A stretch of DNA of 64,000 nucleotides from Chamaelirium japonicum (lineage: Eukaryota; Streptophyta; Magnoliopsida; Liliales; Melanthiaceae), in NCBI GenBank assembly GCA_947650365.1, contig OX393549.1, positions 27,867,209 to 27,931,208 on the forward strand. Direction: 5' to 3'. The notes beneath the pieces are model-generated. The model searched no databases and was not told where the DNA came from. It saw only the letters and a list, made by a program, of their open reading frames with translations. Position numbers and translations under genes: made by a program. Positions 30,481 through 41,790 of this stretch are shown here, one piece after another (the first letter of the stretch is position 1; each line of letters begins with the position of its first letter).

Positions 30481-32812
30481 CACGAATGTATCCATTCTAA
30501 TTCATTCGTACGATCCATTCTAATTCATTCGTACGATCCATTCTAATTCATTCGTACGATCCATTCTAATTCATTCGCACAATCCATTCTATTTCATTCG
30601 TACGATCCATTCTTACTCATTCGTATGATCCATTATTGATACATTCGTGCGAATGAATTAGAATGGATCATACGAATGAGTAAGAACGGATCGTACGAAT
30701 GAAATAGAATGGATTGTGCGAATTAATTAGAATGGATCATACGAATGAATTAGAATGGATTGTGTGAAAGAATTAGAATGGATTGTATGAATGAATTAGA
30801 ATAGATCGTATTAATGAATTAGAATGGATCGTACGAATGAATTAGAATGGATCGTACGAATGAATTAGAATGGATCGTACGAATGAATTAGAATGGATAC
30901 ATTCGTGTGAGTGAATTAGAATGGATACATTCGTGCGAAAGAATTAGAATAGATCGTATGAATGAATTAGAATGGATCCTATGAATGAATTAGAATGGAT
31001 CGTGCGAATGAATTAGAATGGATCGTACGAATGAATTAGAATGGATCGTGCTATTGAATTAGAATTGATCGAACGAATGAATTAGAATGGATCGTACGAA
31101 GGAATTAGAATGGATCGTACGAATGAATTAGAATGGATATATTCGTGCAAATGAATAAGAATGGATCGTATGAATGTATTAGAATGGATCGTATGAGTGA
31201 ATTAGAATGGATCGTACGAATGAATTAGAATGGATCGTATGAATGAATTAGAATGGATACATTCGTGTGAATGAATTAGAATGGATCGTATGAATGAATT
31301 AGAATAGATTTTGTGAATGAATTAGTACTGATCATACGAATGAATTAGAATGGATACATTCGTGCGAATGAATTAGAATGGATTGTATGAATGAATTAGA
31401 ATGGATCCTATGAATGAATTAGAATGGATCGTGCGAATGAATTAGAATGGATCGTACGAATGAATTAGAATGGATCGTACGAATGAACTAGAATGGATAC
31501 ATTCGTGCGAATGAATTAGAATGGATCGTACGAATGAATTTGAATGGATCGTACGAATGAATTAGAATGGATCTTACGAATGAATTAGAATGGATCGTAC
31601 GAATGAATTAGAATGGATCGTACGAATGAATTAGAATGGATCGTACGAATGAATTAGAATGGATCAAATGAATGAATTAGAATGGTTACATTCATGCAAA
31701 TGAATTAGAATGGATCGTACGAATGGATTACAATGGATCGTACGAATGGATTAGAATGGATACATTCGAGTGAATGAATTAGAATGGATTGTACGAATGA
31801 ATTCGAATGGATCGTACGAATGGATTAGAATGGATCCTACGAATGGATTAGAATGGATACCTTTGTGCATATGAATTAGAATGGATCATACGAATGAATT
31901 AGAATGGATCATATTAATGAATTAGAATGGATCGTACGAATGAATTAGAATGGATACATTCGTGCGAATGAATTAGAATGGATCGTGCGAATCAATTAGA
32001 CTGGATCGTGCGAATGAATAAGAATAGAACATACGAATGAATTAGAATGGATCGTACGAATTAATTAGAATGGATACATTCGTGCGAATAAATTAGAATG
32101 GATTGTATGAATGAATTAGAATGGATCGTACGAATGAATTAGAATGGATCATACGAATGAATTAGAATGGATCATACGAATGAATTAGAATGGATCGTAC
32201 GAATGAATTAGAATGGATCGTACGAATGAATTAGAATGGATACATTCGTGCGAATGAATTAGAATGGATTGTGCGAATGAATAAGAACAGATAGTGCGAA
32301 TGAATTAGAATGGATCATACGAATGAATTAGAATGGATCGTGCGAATGAATTAGAATGGATCGTACGATTGAATTAGAATGGATATATTTGTGCGAATGA
32401 ATTAGAATGGATCGTACGAATGAATTAGAATGGATCGTATGAATGAATTAGAATGGATCATCCGAATGAATTAGAATGGATCGTGCGAGTGAATTAGAAT
32501 GGATCGTACGAATGAATTAGAATGGATCGTACGAATGAACTAGAATGGATATATTCATGCGAATGAATTAGAATGGATCGTACGAATGAATTAGAATGGA
32601 TCGTACGAATGAATTAGAATGGATCTTACGAATGAATTAGAATGGATCGTACGAATGAATTAGAATGGATCATACGAATGAATTAGAATGGAGACATTTG
32701 TGCGAATTAATTAGAATGGATCGGACGAATGAATTAGAATGGATCGTACGAATGAATTAGAATGGATCGTACGAATGAATTAGAATGGATCGTACGAATA
32801 AATTAGAATGGA

Positions 32813-33408
32813 TTCATTCGTCCGAATGAATTAGAATGGATCATACGAATGAGTAAGAATAGATTGTACGAATGAAATAGAATAGATTGTACGAATGAAT
32901 TAGAATGGATCCTACGAATGAATTAGAATGGATCGTGTGAAAGAATTAGAATGGATTGTATGAATGAATTAGAATGGATCGTATGAATGAATTAGAATGG
33001 ATCGTGCAAATGAATTCGAATGGATCATACGAATTTATTCTAATTCATTCATACAATCCATTCTAATTCTTTCACACGATCCATTCTAATTCATTCGTAC
33101 GTTCCATTCTAATTCATTATAATTCATTCATACAATCCATTCTAATTCTTTCACACGATCCATTCTAATTCATTCGTACGTTCCATTCTAATTCATTAGC
33201 ACGATCCATGCTAATTTATTCGTTCGATCAATTCCAATTCATTAGCACGATCCATTCTAATTCATTCGTACGATCCATTCCAATTCATTCGCACGATCCA
33301 TTCTAATTCATTCATAGGATCCATTCTAATTCATTCATACGATCTATTCAAATTCTTTCGCAGGAATGTATCCATTCTAATTCATTCGCATGAATGTATC
33401 CATTCTAA
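32813..33408. repeat. Higher-order block H1, copy 2 with 79-bp duplication
   Basis: Same ordered marks as the copy at 30 kb: 28-mer at 32813, switch at 33032 (219 bp later), ATGC mark at 33199, TAGG at 33315. Switch to ATGC mark is 167 bp instead of 88, exactly 79 more, explained by a direct duplication of the TACAATCC-containing stretch (33052 and 33131). This shows ordinary direct tandem duplication acting on top of strand switching. Confidence 0.83.
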
Positions 33409-35524
33409 TTCATTCGTACGATCCATTCTAATTCATTCGTATGATCCATTCTTACTCATTCGTATGATCCATTCTAATTCATTCGTACAATCCATTCTAA
33501 TTCATATGCACAAAGGTATCCATTCTAATCCATTCGTAGGATCCATTCTAATCCATTCGTACGATCCATTCTAATTCATTTGTACGATCCATTCTAATTC
33601 ATTGGCTCGAATGTATCTATTCTAATCCATTCGTACGATCCATTCTAATTCATTCGTACGATCCATTCTATTTCATTCGCATGAATGTAACCATTCTAAT
33701 TTATTCATTTGATCCATTCTAATTCATTCGTACGATCCATTCTAATTCATTCGTCCGATCCATTCTAATTCATTCGCACGAATGTATCCATTCTAATTCA
33801 TTCGTACGACCCATTCTAATTCATTCGTACGATCCATTCTAATTCATTCGTACAATCTATTCTAATTCATTCGCACGAATGTATCCATTCTAGTTCATTC
33901 GTACGATCCATTCTAATTCATTCGTACGATCCATTCTAATTCATTCGCACGATCCATTCTAATTCATTCGTATGATCAATTCTAATTCATTTGCACAAAT
34001 GTATCCATTCTAATTCATTCAGACGATCCTGAATTAGAATGGATCGTACGAATGAATTAGAATGGATACCTTTGTGCATATGAATTAGAATAGATCGTAT
34101 GAATGAATTAGAATGGATCATATTAATGAATTAGAATGGATCGTACGAATGAATTAGAATGGATACATTCGTGCGAATGAATTAGAATGGATCGTGCAGG
34201 AATGTATCTATTCTAATTCATTCGTACGATCCATTCTAATTCATTAATATGATCAGTTCTAATTCATTCGTACGATCCATTCTAATTCATTAATATGATC
34301 AGTTCTAATTCCTTCCTATGATCCATTCTAATTCATTCGCACGAATGTATCCATTCTAATCCATTCGTACGATCCATTCTAATTCATTCGTACGATCCAT
34401 TCTAATTCATTCGCTCGAATGTATCCATTCTAATCCATTCGTACGATCCATTCTAATTCATTCGCATGAATGTAACCATTCTAATTCATTCATTTGGTCC
34501 ATTCTAATTCATTCGTACGATCCATTCTAATTCATTAGCACGATCCATGCTAATTCATTCGTTCGATCAATTCTAATTCATTAGCACGATCCATTCTAAT
34601 TCATTCGTACGATCCATTCTAATTCATTCGCATGATCCATTCTAATTCATTCATAGGATCCATTCTAATTCATTCATACGATCTATTCTAATTCTTTCGC
34701 ACGAATGTTTCCATTATAATTCATTCGCACGAATGTATAAATTCTAATTCATTCGTACGATCCATTCTAATTCATTCGCACGATCCATTCTAATTCATTC
34801 GTTCGATCAATTCTAATTCATTCGCACGAATGTATCCATTCTAATTTATTCGTACGATACATTCTAATTCATTCATAGGATCCATTCTAATTCATTCATA
34901 CAATCCATTCTAATTCATTCGCACGAATATATCCATTCTAATTCATTCGTACGATCAGTTCTAATTCATTCACAAAATCTATTCTAATTCATTCATACGA
35001 TCCATTCTAATTCAATCACACGAATGTATCCATTCTAATTCATTCCTATGATCCATTCTAATTCATTGGTATGATCCATTCTAATTCACTCATACGATCC
35101 AATCTAATACATTCATACGATCCATTCTAATTCATTTGCACGAATATATCCATTCTAATTCATTCGTACGATCCATTCTAATTCCTTCGTACGATCCATT
35201 CTAATTCATTCGTACGATCAATTCTATTTCATTCGTACGATCCATTCTTACTCATTCGTACGATACATTCTAATTCCTTCGTACGATCCATTCTAATTCA
35301 TTCGTACGATCCATTCTAATTCATTCGTACAATCTATTCTAATTAATTCGTACGAATGGATACATTCGTGTGAATGAATTAGAATGGATCGTACGAATGA
35401 GAAAGAATGGATCGTACGAATGAAATAGAATGGATTGCACGAATGAATTAGAATGGATCGTACGAATGAATTAGAATGGATCATGTGAAAGAATTAGAAT
35501 GGATTGTATGAATGAATTAGAATG

Positions 35525-35529
35525 GATCG
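35525..35529. repeat. Target-site duplication of solo LTR, left
   Basis: GATCG immediately before the TG end of the LTR. It matches 36709-36713 after the CA end. Removing the LTR and one copy restores a normal monomer (AATGGATCGTACG), as expected for a 5-bp LTR-element duplication. Confidence 0.88.
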
Positions 35530-35726
35530 TGTTTGGGGGATTTTTCCTGGTCCTTGCGAGCCACCTGTAAGATCAAGAAAAGAAAAACGTGAGAACGGCT
35601 GGCTCCCTTAGGAGCGCAGACCCTCCGACGCTCAAGTCAGTTATGGTAACACAACGGAGAACTGTTGTATACCAAAGAGGTAGTGAAAGGGATTTCGAAC
35701 CTGTACTTTGGAGCCTGGGGGTGTGC

Positions 35727-35733
35727 ATTTATA
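35727..35733 (-). promoter_or_regulatory. Probable LTR TATA box
   Basis: The minus strand reads CTATAAATGCACA here, a good TATA-box match about 200 bp before the end of the LTR in that orientation. This is where a Ty3/gypsy U3-R boundary would be expected. It supports the minus orientation. Whether it is still active is unknown. Confidence 0.55.
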
Positions 35734-36127
35734 GACATGGGCGACCTATCGAGCTACGACGCGTGGAGGCTCTTTCCGGCACCTTCTCGGCCCCCACGTT
35801 CTAGCCTTCAATAGTTTCTGACAGTTCTTGGAACTTGGACCCCTGACATTCTTTGTCGTCTAGCTCTTCTGACGCAGTAGTGGGGGACAGCAGCTGCTAT
35901 TCTGTTGCCGCCATAGGGATCTTCCAGAATGTTAAAGTCTAGGAGGTCTCAAACCGACTCTGACTGGCTTCCATGGACTGCAATCGTCCACGTAGCTTCA
36001 GTGGGTTCTCGACACCTGGCAATCTCAGGGAAAAAGCAAAGGCCAGCTCGCCCAATACTGCTCCGTCCTTTCGCCCATATTTATCAAGAGTTGGACCTCG
36101 CGGGAGCAACCTCTTCGATAAACAGGG

Positions 36128-36450
36128 GTCTAGGCGAGCTTCTGGGCGAGCTTCTGAGCGAGCTTGGGCGAACTCCTGGGCGAGCTTGGGCGAGCTCCTG
36201 AGCGAGCTAGGCGAGCTCCTGAGTGAGCATGGCGTGCTCCTAAATGAGCTTGGGCGAGCTCCTATGCAAGCTAGGCGGGCTCATTAGTGAACATGGCGAG
36301 CTCCTGGACGAGCTAGGCGAGCTCCTGAGCGAGCATGGCGAGCTCCTGGACGAGCTAGGCGAGCTCCTGAGCGAGCGTTTCGAGCTCCTGGACGAGCTAA
36401 GCGAGCTCCCGAGCGAGCATGACGAGCTCCTGGATGAGCTTGGGCGATCT
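36128..36450. repeat. 21-bp minisatellite in the LTR U3
   Basis: GC-rich tandem units of 21 bp begin with GAGCTCCTG and alternate two endings, A-GCGAGC-ATGGC and GA-CGAGC-TAGGC, so a 42-bp dimer is also visible (clearest at 36298-36440). The left part (36128-36297) is more degenerate. Because 21 is a multiple of three, several reading frames stay open and encode leucine/glutamate-rich repeats (ELLSELGEL-like). I regard these as fortuitous. In the inferred orientation the array lies upstream of the TATA box. Confidence 0.88.
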
Positions 36451-36568
36451 CCTTCGCGCTCTTTGTCTAAGCCATTTATCGAATATGGGCGAGTATGGCG
36501 AGCTCCTGGATGAGCTTGGGCGAGCTCCTTCGCGCTCTTTGTCTAAGCCATTTATCGAATTTGGGCGT
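36424..36568. repeat. 76-bp direct duplication next to the minisatellite
   Basis: A stretch starting GAGCTCCTGGATGAGCTTGG and running through CTTCGCGCTCTTTGTC and GCCATTTATCGAAT occurs at 36424 and again at 36500, with about two visible substitutions. It extends the tandem character of the U3 beyond the 21-bp units. Confidence 0.88.
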
Positions 36569-36708
36569 GCTTCTGTGGGGGACTGGAGGTGTGAGCTGTA
36601 CTCAGATACAAGGTGTCCATCCCGCTCCATGTGAAGGCGAGCCCCTGACGAGGGTTCCAACTCCTGGGCGGGCTATCCAAGATATGTGGTTTTTAACTAC
36701 CCCCAACA

Positions 36709-36713
36709 GATCG
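36709..36713. repeat. Target-site duplication of solo LTR, right
   Basis: GATCG immediately after the CA end of the LTR, continuing into TACGAATGAATTAG in phase with the array on the left. Confidence 0.88.
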
Positions 36714-37430
36714 TACGAATGAATTAGAATGGATCGTACGAAGAAATTAGAATGGATCGTACGAATGAATTAGAATGGATCGTACGAATGAATTAGAATA
36801 GATCATACGAATGAATTAGAATGGATCGTACGAACGAATTAGAATGGATCGTACGAATGAATTAGAATGGATATATTCGTGCAAATGAATTAGAATGGAT
36901 CGTATGAATGTATTAGAATGGATCGTATGAGTGAATTAGAATGGATCGTACGAATGAATTAGAATGGATCGTATGAATGAATTAGAATGGATATATTCAT
37001 GTGAATGAATTAGAATGGATACATTCGTGTGAATGAATTAGAATAGATTTTGTGAATGAATTAGAACTGATCGTACGAATAAATTAGAATGGATACATTC
37101 GTGCGAATGAATTAGAATGGATTGTATGAATGAATTAGAATGGATCGTACGAATGAACTAGAATGGATACATTCGTGCGAATGAATTCGAATGGATCGTA
37201 CGAATGAATTAGAATGGATCGTATGAATGAATTAGAATGGATCTTACGAATGAATTAGAATGGATCGTACGAATGAATTAGAATGGATCGTACGAATGAA
37301 TTAGAATGGATACATTCGTGCGAATGAATTAGAATGGATCGGACAAATGAATTAGAATGGATCGTACGAATGAATTACAATGGATCGTACGAATGAATTA
37401 GAATGGATCGTACGAATAAATTAGAATGGA

Positions 37431-37880
37431 TACATTCGTCCGAATGAATTAGAATGGATCATACGAATGAGTAAGAATGGATCGTACGAATGAAATAGAA
37501 TAGATTGTGCGAATGAATTAGAATTGATCCTACGAATGAATTAGAATGGATCGTGTGAAAGAATTAGAATGGATTGTATGAATGAATTAGAATGGATCGT
37601 ATGAATGAATTAGAATGGATCGTGCGAATGAATTCGAATGGATCGTAAGAATTTATTCTAATTCTTTCATACGATCCATTCTAATTCTTTCACACGATCC
37701 ATTCTAATTCATTCGTACGTTCCATTCTAATTCATTAGCACGATCCATGCTAATTCATTCGTTCGATCAATTCTAATTCATTTGCACGATCTATTCTAAT
37801 TCATTCGTACGATCCATTCTAATTCATTCGCGCGATCCATTCTAATTCATTCATAGGATCCATTCTAATTCATTCATACA
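37431..37880. repeat. Higher-order block H1, copy 3
   Basis: Marks at 37431 (28-mer), 37650 (switch), 37738 (ATGC variant) and 37854 (TAGG) give the distances 219, 88 and 116. After TAGGATCC the copy departs from the others: the next variants are CATACAATCC and GCAAGAATATATCC. This fixes its right edge near 37880. Confidence 0.84.
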
Positions 37881-39581
37881 ATCCATTCTAATTCATTCGC
37901 AAGAATATATCCATTCTAATTCATTCGTACGATCAGTTCTAATTCATTCACACGAATGTATCCATTCTAATTCATTCATACGATCCATTCTAATTCATTC
38001 GTACGATACATTCTAATTCACTCATACGATCCATTCTAATACATTCATACGATCCATTCTAATTCATTTGCACGAATATATCCATTCTAATTCATTCGTA
38101 CGATCCATTCTAATTCCTTCATACGATCCATTCTAATTCATTCGTACGATCTATTCTATTTCATTCGTACGATCCATTCTTACTCATTCGTACGATCCAT
38201 TCTAATTCATTCGTCCGATCCATTCTAATTCATTCGCACGAATGTATCCATTCTAATTCATTCATTCGATAAATTCTAATTCATTAGCACGATCCATTCT
38301 AATTCATTGGTACGATCCATTCTAATTCATTCGCACGATCCATTCTAATTCATTCATAGGATCCATTCTAATTCATTCGTACGATCCATTCTAATTCATT
38401 CGTATGATCTATTCTAATGCATTCGCACAATCCATTCTATTTCATTCGTACGATCCATTCTTACTCATTGGTACGATCCATTCTAACTTATTCGAACGAA
38501 TGTATCCATTCTAATTCATTCGTACGAATCCATTCTAATTCATTCATACAATCTATTCTATTTCATTCGTACGATCCATTCTTACTCATTCGTATGATCC
38601 ATTCTAATTCATTCGGACGAATGTATCCATTCTAATTTATTCGTACGATCCATTCTAATTCATTCGTACGATCCATTCTAATTCATTCATACGATCCATT
38701 CTAATTCATTCGTCCGATCCATTCTAATTCATTCGCACGAATGTATCCATTCTAATTCATTCGTACGATCCATTCTATTTCATTCGTACGATCCATTCTA
38801 ATTCATTCGTAAGATCCATTCTAATTCATTCGTACGATCCATTCTAATTCATTCGTACGATCCATTCTAATTCATTCGTACGATCCATTCTAATTCATTC
38901 GCACGAATGTATCCATTCTAATTCATTCGTACAATCCATTCTATTTCATTCGTACGATCCATTCTTACTCATTCGTATGATCCATTCTAATTCATTCGTA
39001 TGATCCATTCTAATTCATTCGTACGATCCATTCTAATTCATTCGTACGATCCATTCTAATTTATTCGCACGATCCATTCTAATTCATTCATACGATCCAT
39101 TCTAATTCATTCATACGATCCATTCTAATTCATTCCTACAATCCATTCTAATTCATTCGCCCGATCCATTCTAATTCATTCATACGATCCATTCTATTCG
39201 AATGGATCATGCGATCCATTCGAATTCATTCGCACGATCCATTCTAATTCATTCATACGATCCATTCTAATTCATTCATACAATACATTCTAATTCTTTC
39301 ACACGATCCATTCTAATTCATTCGTACGATCCATTCTAATTCATTCGTACAATCCATTCTATTTCATTTGTACGATCCATACTTACTCATTCGTATGATC
39401 CATTCTAATTCATTCGTACGATCCATTCTAATTCATTTGTACGATCCATTCTAATTCATTCGTACAATCCATTCTATTTCATTCGTACAATCCATTCTTA
39501 CTCATTCGTATGATCCATTCTAATTCATTTGCACGAATGTATCCATTCTAATTCATTCATACAATCCATTCTAATTCATTC

Positions 39582-39641
39582 CGTACGATCCATTCTAATT
39601 CATTCGTACGATCGTACGAATGAATTAGAATGGATCGTACG
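39582..39641. repeat. 60-bp palindrome, copy in opposite orientation
   Basis: Centre between 39611 and 39612, with perfect 30-base arms. Here the extra base lies outside the left arm (ATTCCGTACG). The flanks are the reverse complement of those around 26.69 kb: position x there maps to 66299 minus x here. The ATCGCATGATCC dyad at about 27090, for example, appears near 39209. This copy of the higher-order block has therefore been inverted as a whole. Confidence 0.87.
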
Positions 39642-39887
39642 AATGAATTAGAATAGATTGTGCGAATGAATTAGAATGGATCGTACGAATGAATTAGAAT
39701 GGATCGTACGAATGAATTAGAATGGATCGTACGAATGAATTAGAATGGATCGTACGAATGAATTAGAATGGATCGAACGAATGAATTAGCATGGATCGTG
39801 CTAATGAATTAGAATGGATCGTACGAATGAATTAGAATGGATCGTACGAATGAATTTGAATGGATCGTACGAATAAATTAGAATGGA

Positions 39888-40400
39888 TACATTCGTCCGA
39901 ATGAATTAGAATTGATCATACGAATGAGTAAGAATGGATCATGCGAATGAAATAGAATAGATTATACGAATGAATTAGAATGGATCCACCGAATGAAATA
40001 GAATGGATCGTGTGAAAGAATTAGAATGGATTGTATGAATGAATTTGAATGGATCGTATGAATGAATTAGAATGGATCGTGCGAATGAATTCGAATGGAT
40101 CGTACGAATTCATTCTAATTCATTCATACAATCCATTCTAATTCTTTCACACGATCCATTCTAATTCATTCGTACGTTCCATTCTAATTCATTAGCACGA
40201 TCCATGCTAAATCATTCATTCGATCAATTCTAATTCATTAGCACGATCTATTCTAATTCATTCGTACGATCCATTCTAATTCATTCGCACGATCCATTCT
40301 AATTCATTCATAGGATCCATTCTAATTCATTCATACGATCTATTCTAATTCTTTCGCACGAATGTATCCATTCTAATTCATTCGCACGAATGTATCCATT
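39888..40400. repeat. Higher-order block H1, copy 4
   Basis: Marks at 39888, 40107, 40195 and 40311 give 219, 88 and 116 again. This copy lies about 2.46 kb after copy 3 in the same orientation, so H1 copies can be local neighbours as well as distant ones. Confidence 0.84.
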
Positions 40401-41532
40401 CTAATTCATTCGTACGATCCATTCTAATTCATTCATACGATCCATTCGAATTCATTCGCACGATCCATTCTAATTCATTCATATGATCCATTCTAATTCA
40501 TTCATACAATCCATTCTAATTCTTTCACACGATCCATTCTAATTCATTCGTACGATCCATTCTAATTCATTCGTACAATCCATTCTATTTCATTCGTACG
40601 ATCCATTCTTACTCATTCGTATGATCCATTCTAATTCATTTGTATGATCCACTCTAATTCATTCGTACGATCCATTCTTATTCATTCGTACGATCCATTC
40701 TAATTCATTCGCACGAATGTATCCATTCTAGTTCATTCGTACGATCCATTCTAATTCATTCGTATGATCCATTCTAATTCATTCGCACGATCCATTCTAA
40801 TTCATTCGCACGATCCATTCTAATTCATTCGTACGATCCATTCTAATTCATTCATGCGATCCATTCTAATTCATTCGTACGATCCATTCTAATTCATTCG
40901 TACCATCTATTCTAATTCATTCGTACGAATGGATACATTCGTGTGAATGAATTAGAATGGATCGTACGAATGAGTAAGAATGGATCGTATGAATGAAATA
41001 GAATGGATTGCACGAATGAATTAGAATGGACCGTACAAATGAATTAGAATGGATCGTGTGAAAGAATTAGAATGGATTGTATGAATGAATTAGAATGGAT
41101 CGTACGAAGGAATTAGAATGGATCGTACGAATGAATTAGAATGGATCGTACGAATGAATTAGAATAGATCGTACGAATGAATTAGAATGGATCGTACGAA
41201 TGAATTAGAATGGATCGTGTGAAAGAATTAGAATGGATCGTACGAATGAATTAGAATGGATCGTGCGAATGAATTAGAATGGATCGTACGAATGAATTAG
41301 AATGGATCGTGCTAATGAATTAGAATTGATCGAACGAATGAATTAGCATGGATCGTGCATTCGTACGATCCATTCTAATTCATTCGTAAGATCCATTTTA
41401 ATTCATTCGTACGATCCATTCTAATTCATTCGTACGATCCATTCTAATTCATTCGCACGAATGTATCAATTCTAGTTCATTCGTACAATCCATTCTAATT
41501 CATTCGTACGATCCATTCTAATTCATTCATAC

Positions 41533-41790
41533 GATCTATTCTAATTCATTCATACAATCCATTCTAATTCTTTCACACGATCCAATCTAATTCATTCGTA
41601 CGATCCATTCTAATTCATTCGCACAATCCATTCTATTTCATTCGTACGATCCATTCTTACTCATTCGTATGATCCATTCTAATTCATTCGCACGAATGTA
41701 TCCATAATGGATCATACGAATAAGTAAGAATGGATCGTACGAATGAAATAGAATGGATTGTGCGAATGAATTAGAATGGACCGTACGAAT
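41533..41790. repeat. Higher-order block H2, partial copy
   Basis: Shares the left part of H2. GATCTATTC at 41533 and the CCATAATGGATC switch (GGATCAT at 41709) are 176 bp apart, as in the copies at 17.5 and 60.3 kb. It lacks the GACGTACG truncated unit and continues into a longer plus block, so it was separated or recombined after the shared switch. Confidence 0.8.

Larger units (their letters stand above)
26689..35529. repeat. 23-bp satellite array, segment D
   Basis: Same satellite, ending at the solo LTR. Orientation: plus 26689-27443, minus to 29062, plus to 30203 (with a flip of about 15 bp at 29293-29307), minus to 30634, plus to 33032, minus to 34029, plus 34031-34198 (a short island), minus to 35351, plus to 35529. 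A 79-bp direct duplication lies just after the 33032 switch: the motif TACAATCC recurs at 33052 and 33131. Related copies at 30.2, 37.7 and 40.1 kb lack the extra 79 bp. Confidence 0.96.
35530..36708 (-). mobile_element. Solo LTR, Ty3/gypsy-like
   Basis: A 1179-bp, GC-richer insert that starts TGTTTGGGGG and ends CCCCCAACA on the plus strand, giving the short terminal TG...CA inverted repeats of an LTR. It is flanked by the 5-bp direct repeat GATCG. No internal retrotransposon region (primer-binding site, gag-pol, polypurine tract) and no second LTR is present, so it is a solo LTR, the usual product of recombination between the two LTRs of one element. Orientation is taken as minus because a TATA box and a motif I recall from plant Ty3/gypsy U5 regions (TGACTTGAGCGTCGGAGG, minus strand at 35621-35640) both read that way. 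U3 would then be about 36708-35700 and R/U5 about 35700-35530. Short open frames inside come mainly from a 21-bp repeat and are not genes. Superfamily is less certain than LTR identity. Confidence 0.88.

Noticed and set aside
35293..35484. Open frames in the satellite encoding IHSNSFVRS-like repeats (also 38417-38635 and 59970-60083)
   Set aside because: The translation is the 23-bp monomer read through three frames, with no start context or conserved product. It is open only because minus-strand monomers contain few stops.
1..35529. CRISPR array, because of short regular repeats
   Set aside because: There are no unique spacers; the units are contiguous and diverged. No cas-like gene is present, and the transposons are plant type.
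35589..36722. Several small open frames in the solo LTR
   Set aside because: They lie in LTR sequence. The longer ones are produced by the 21-bp repeat, overlap each other on both strands, and resemble no protein I know.
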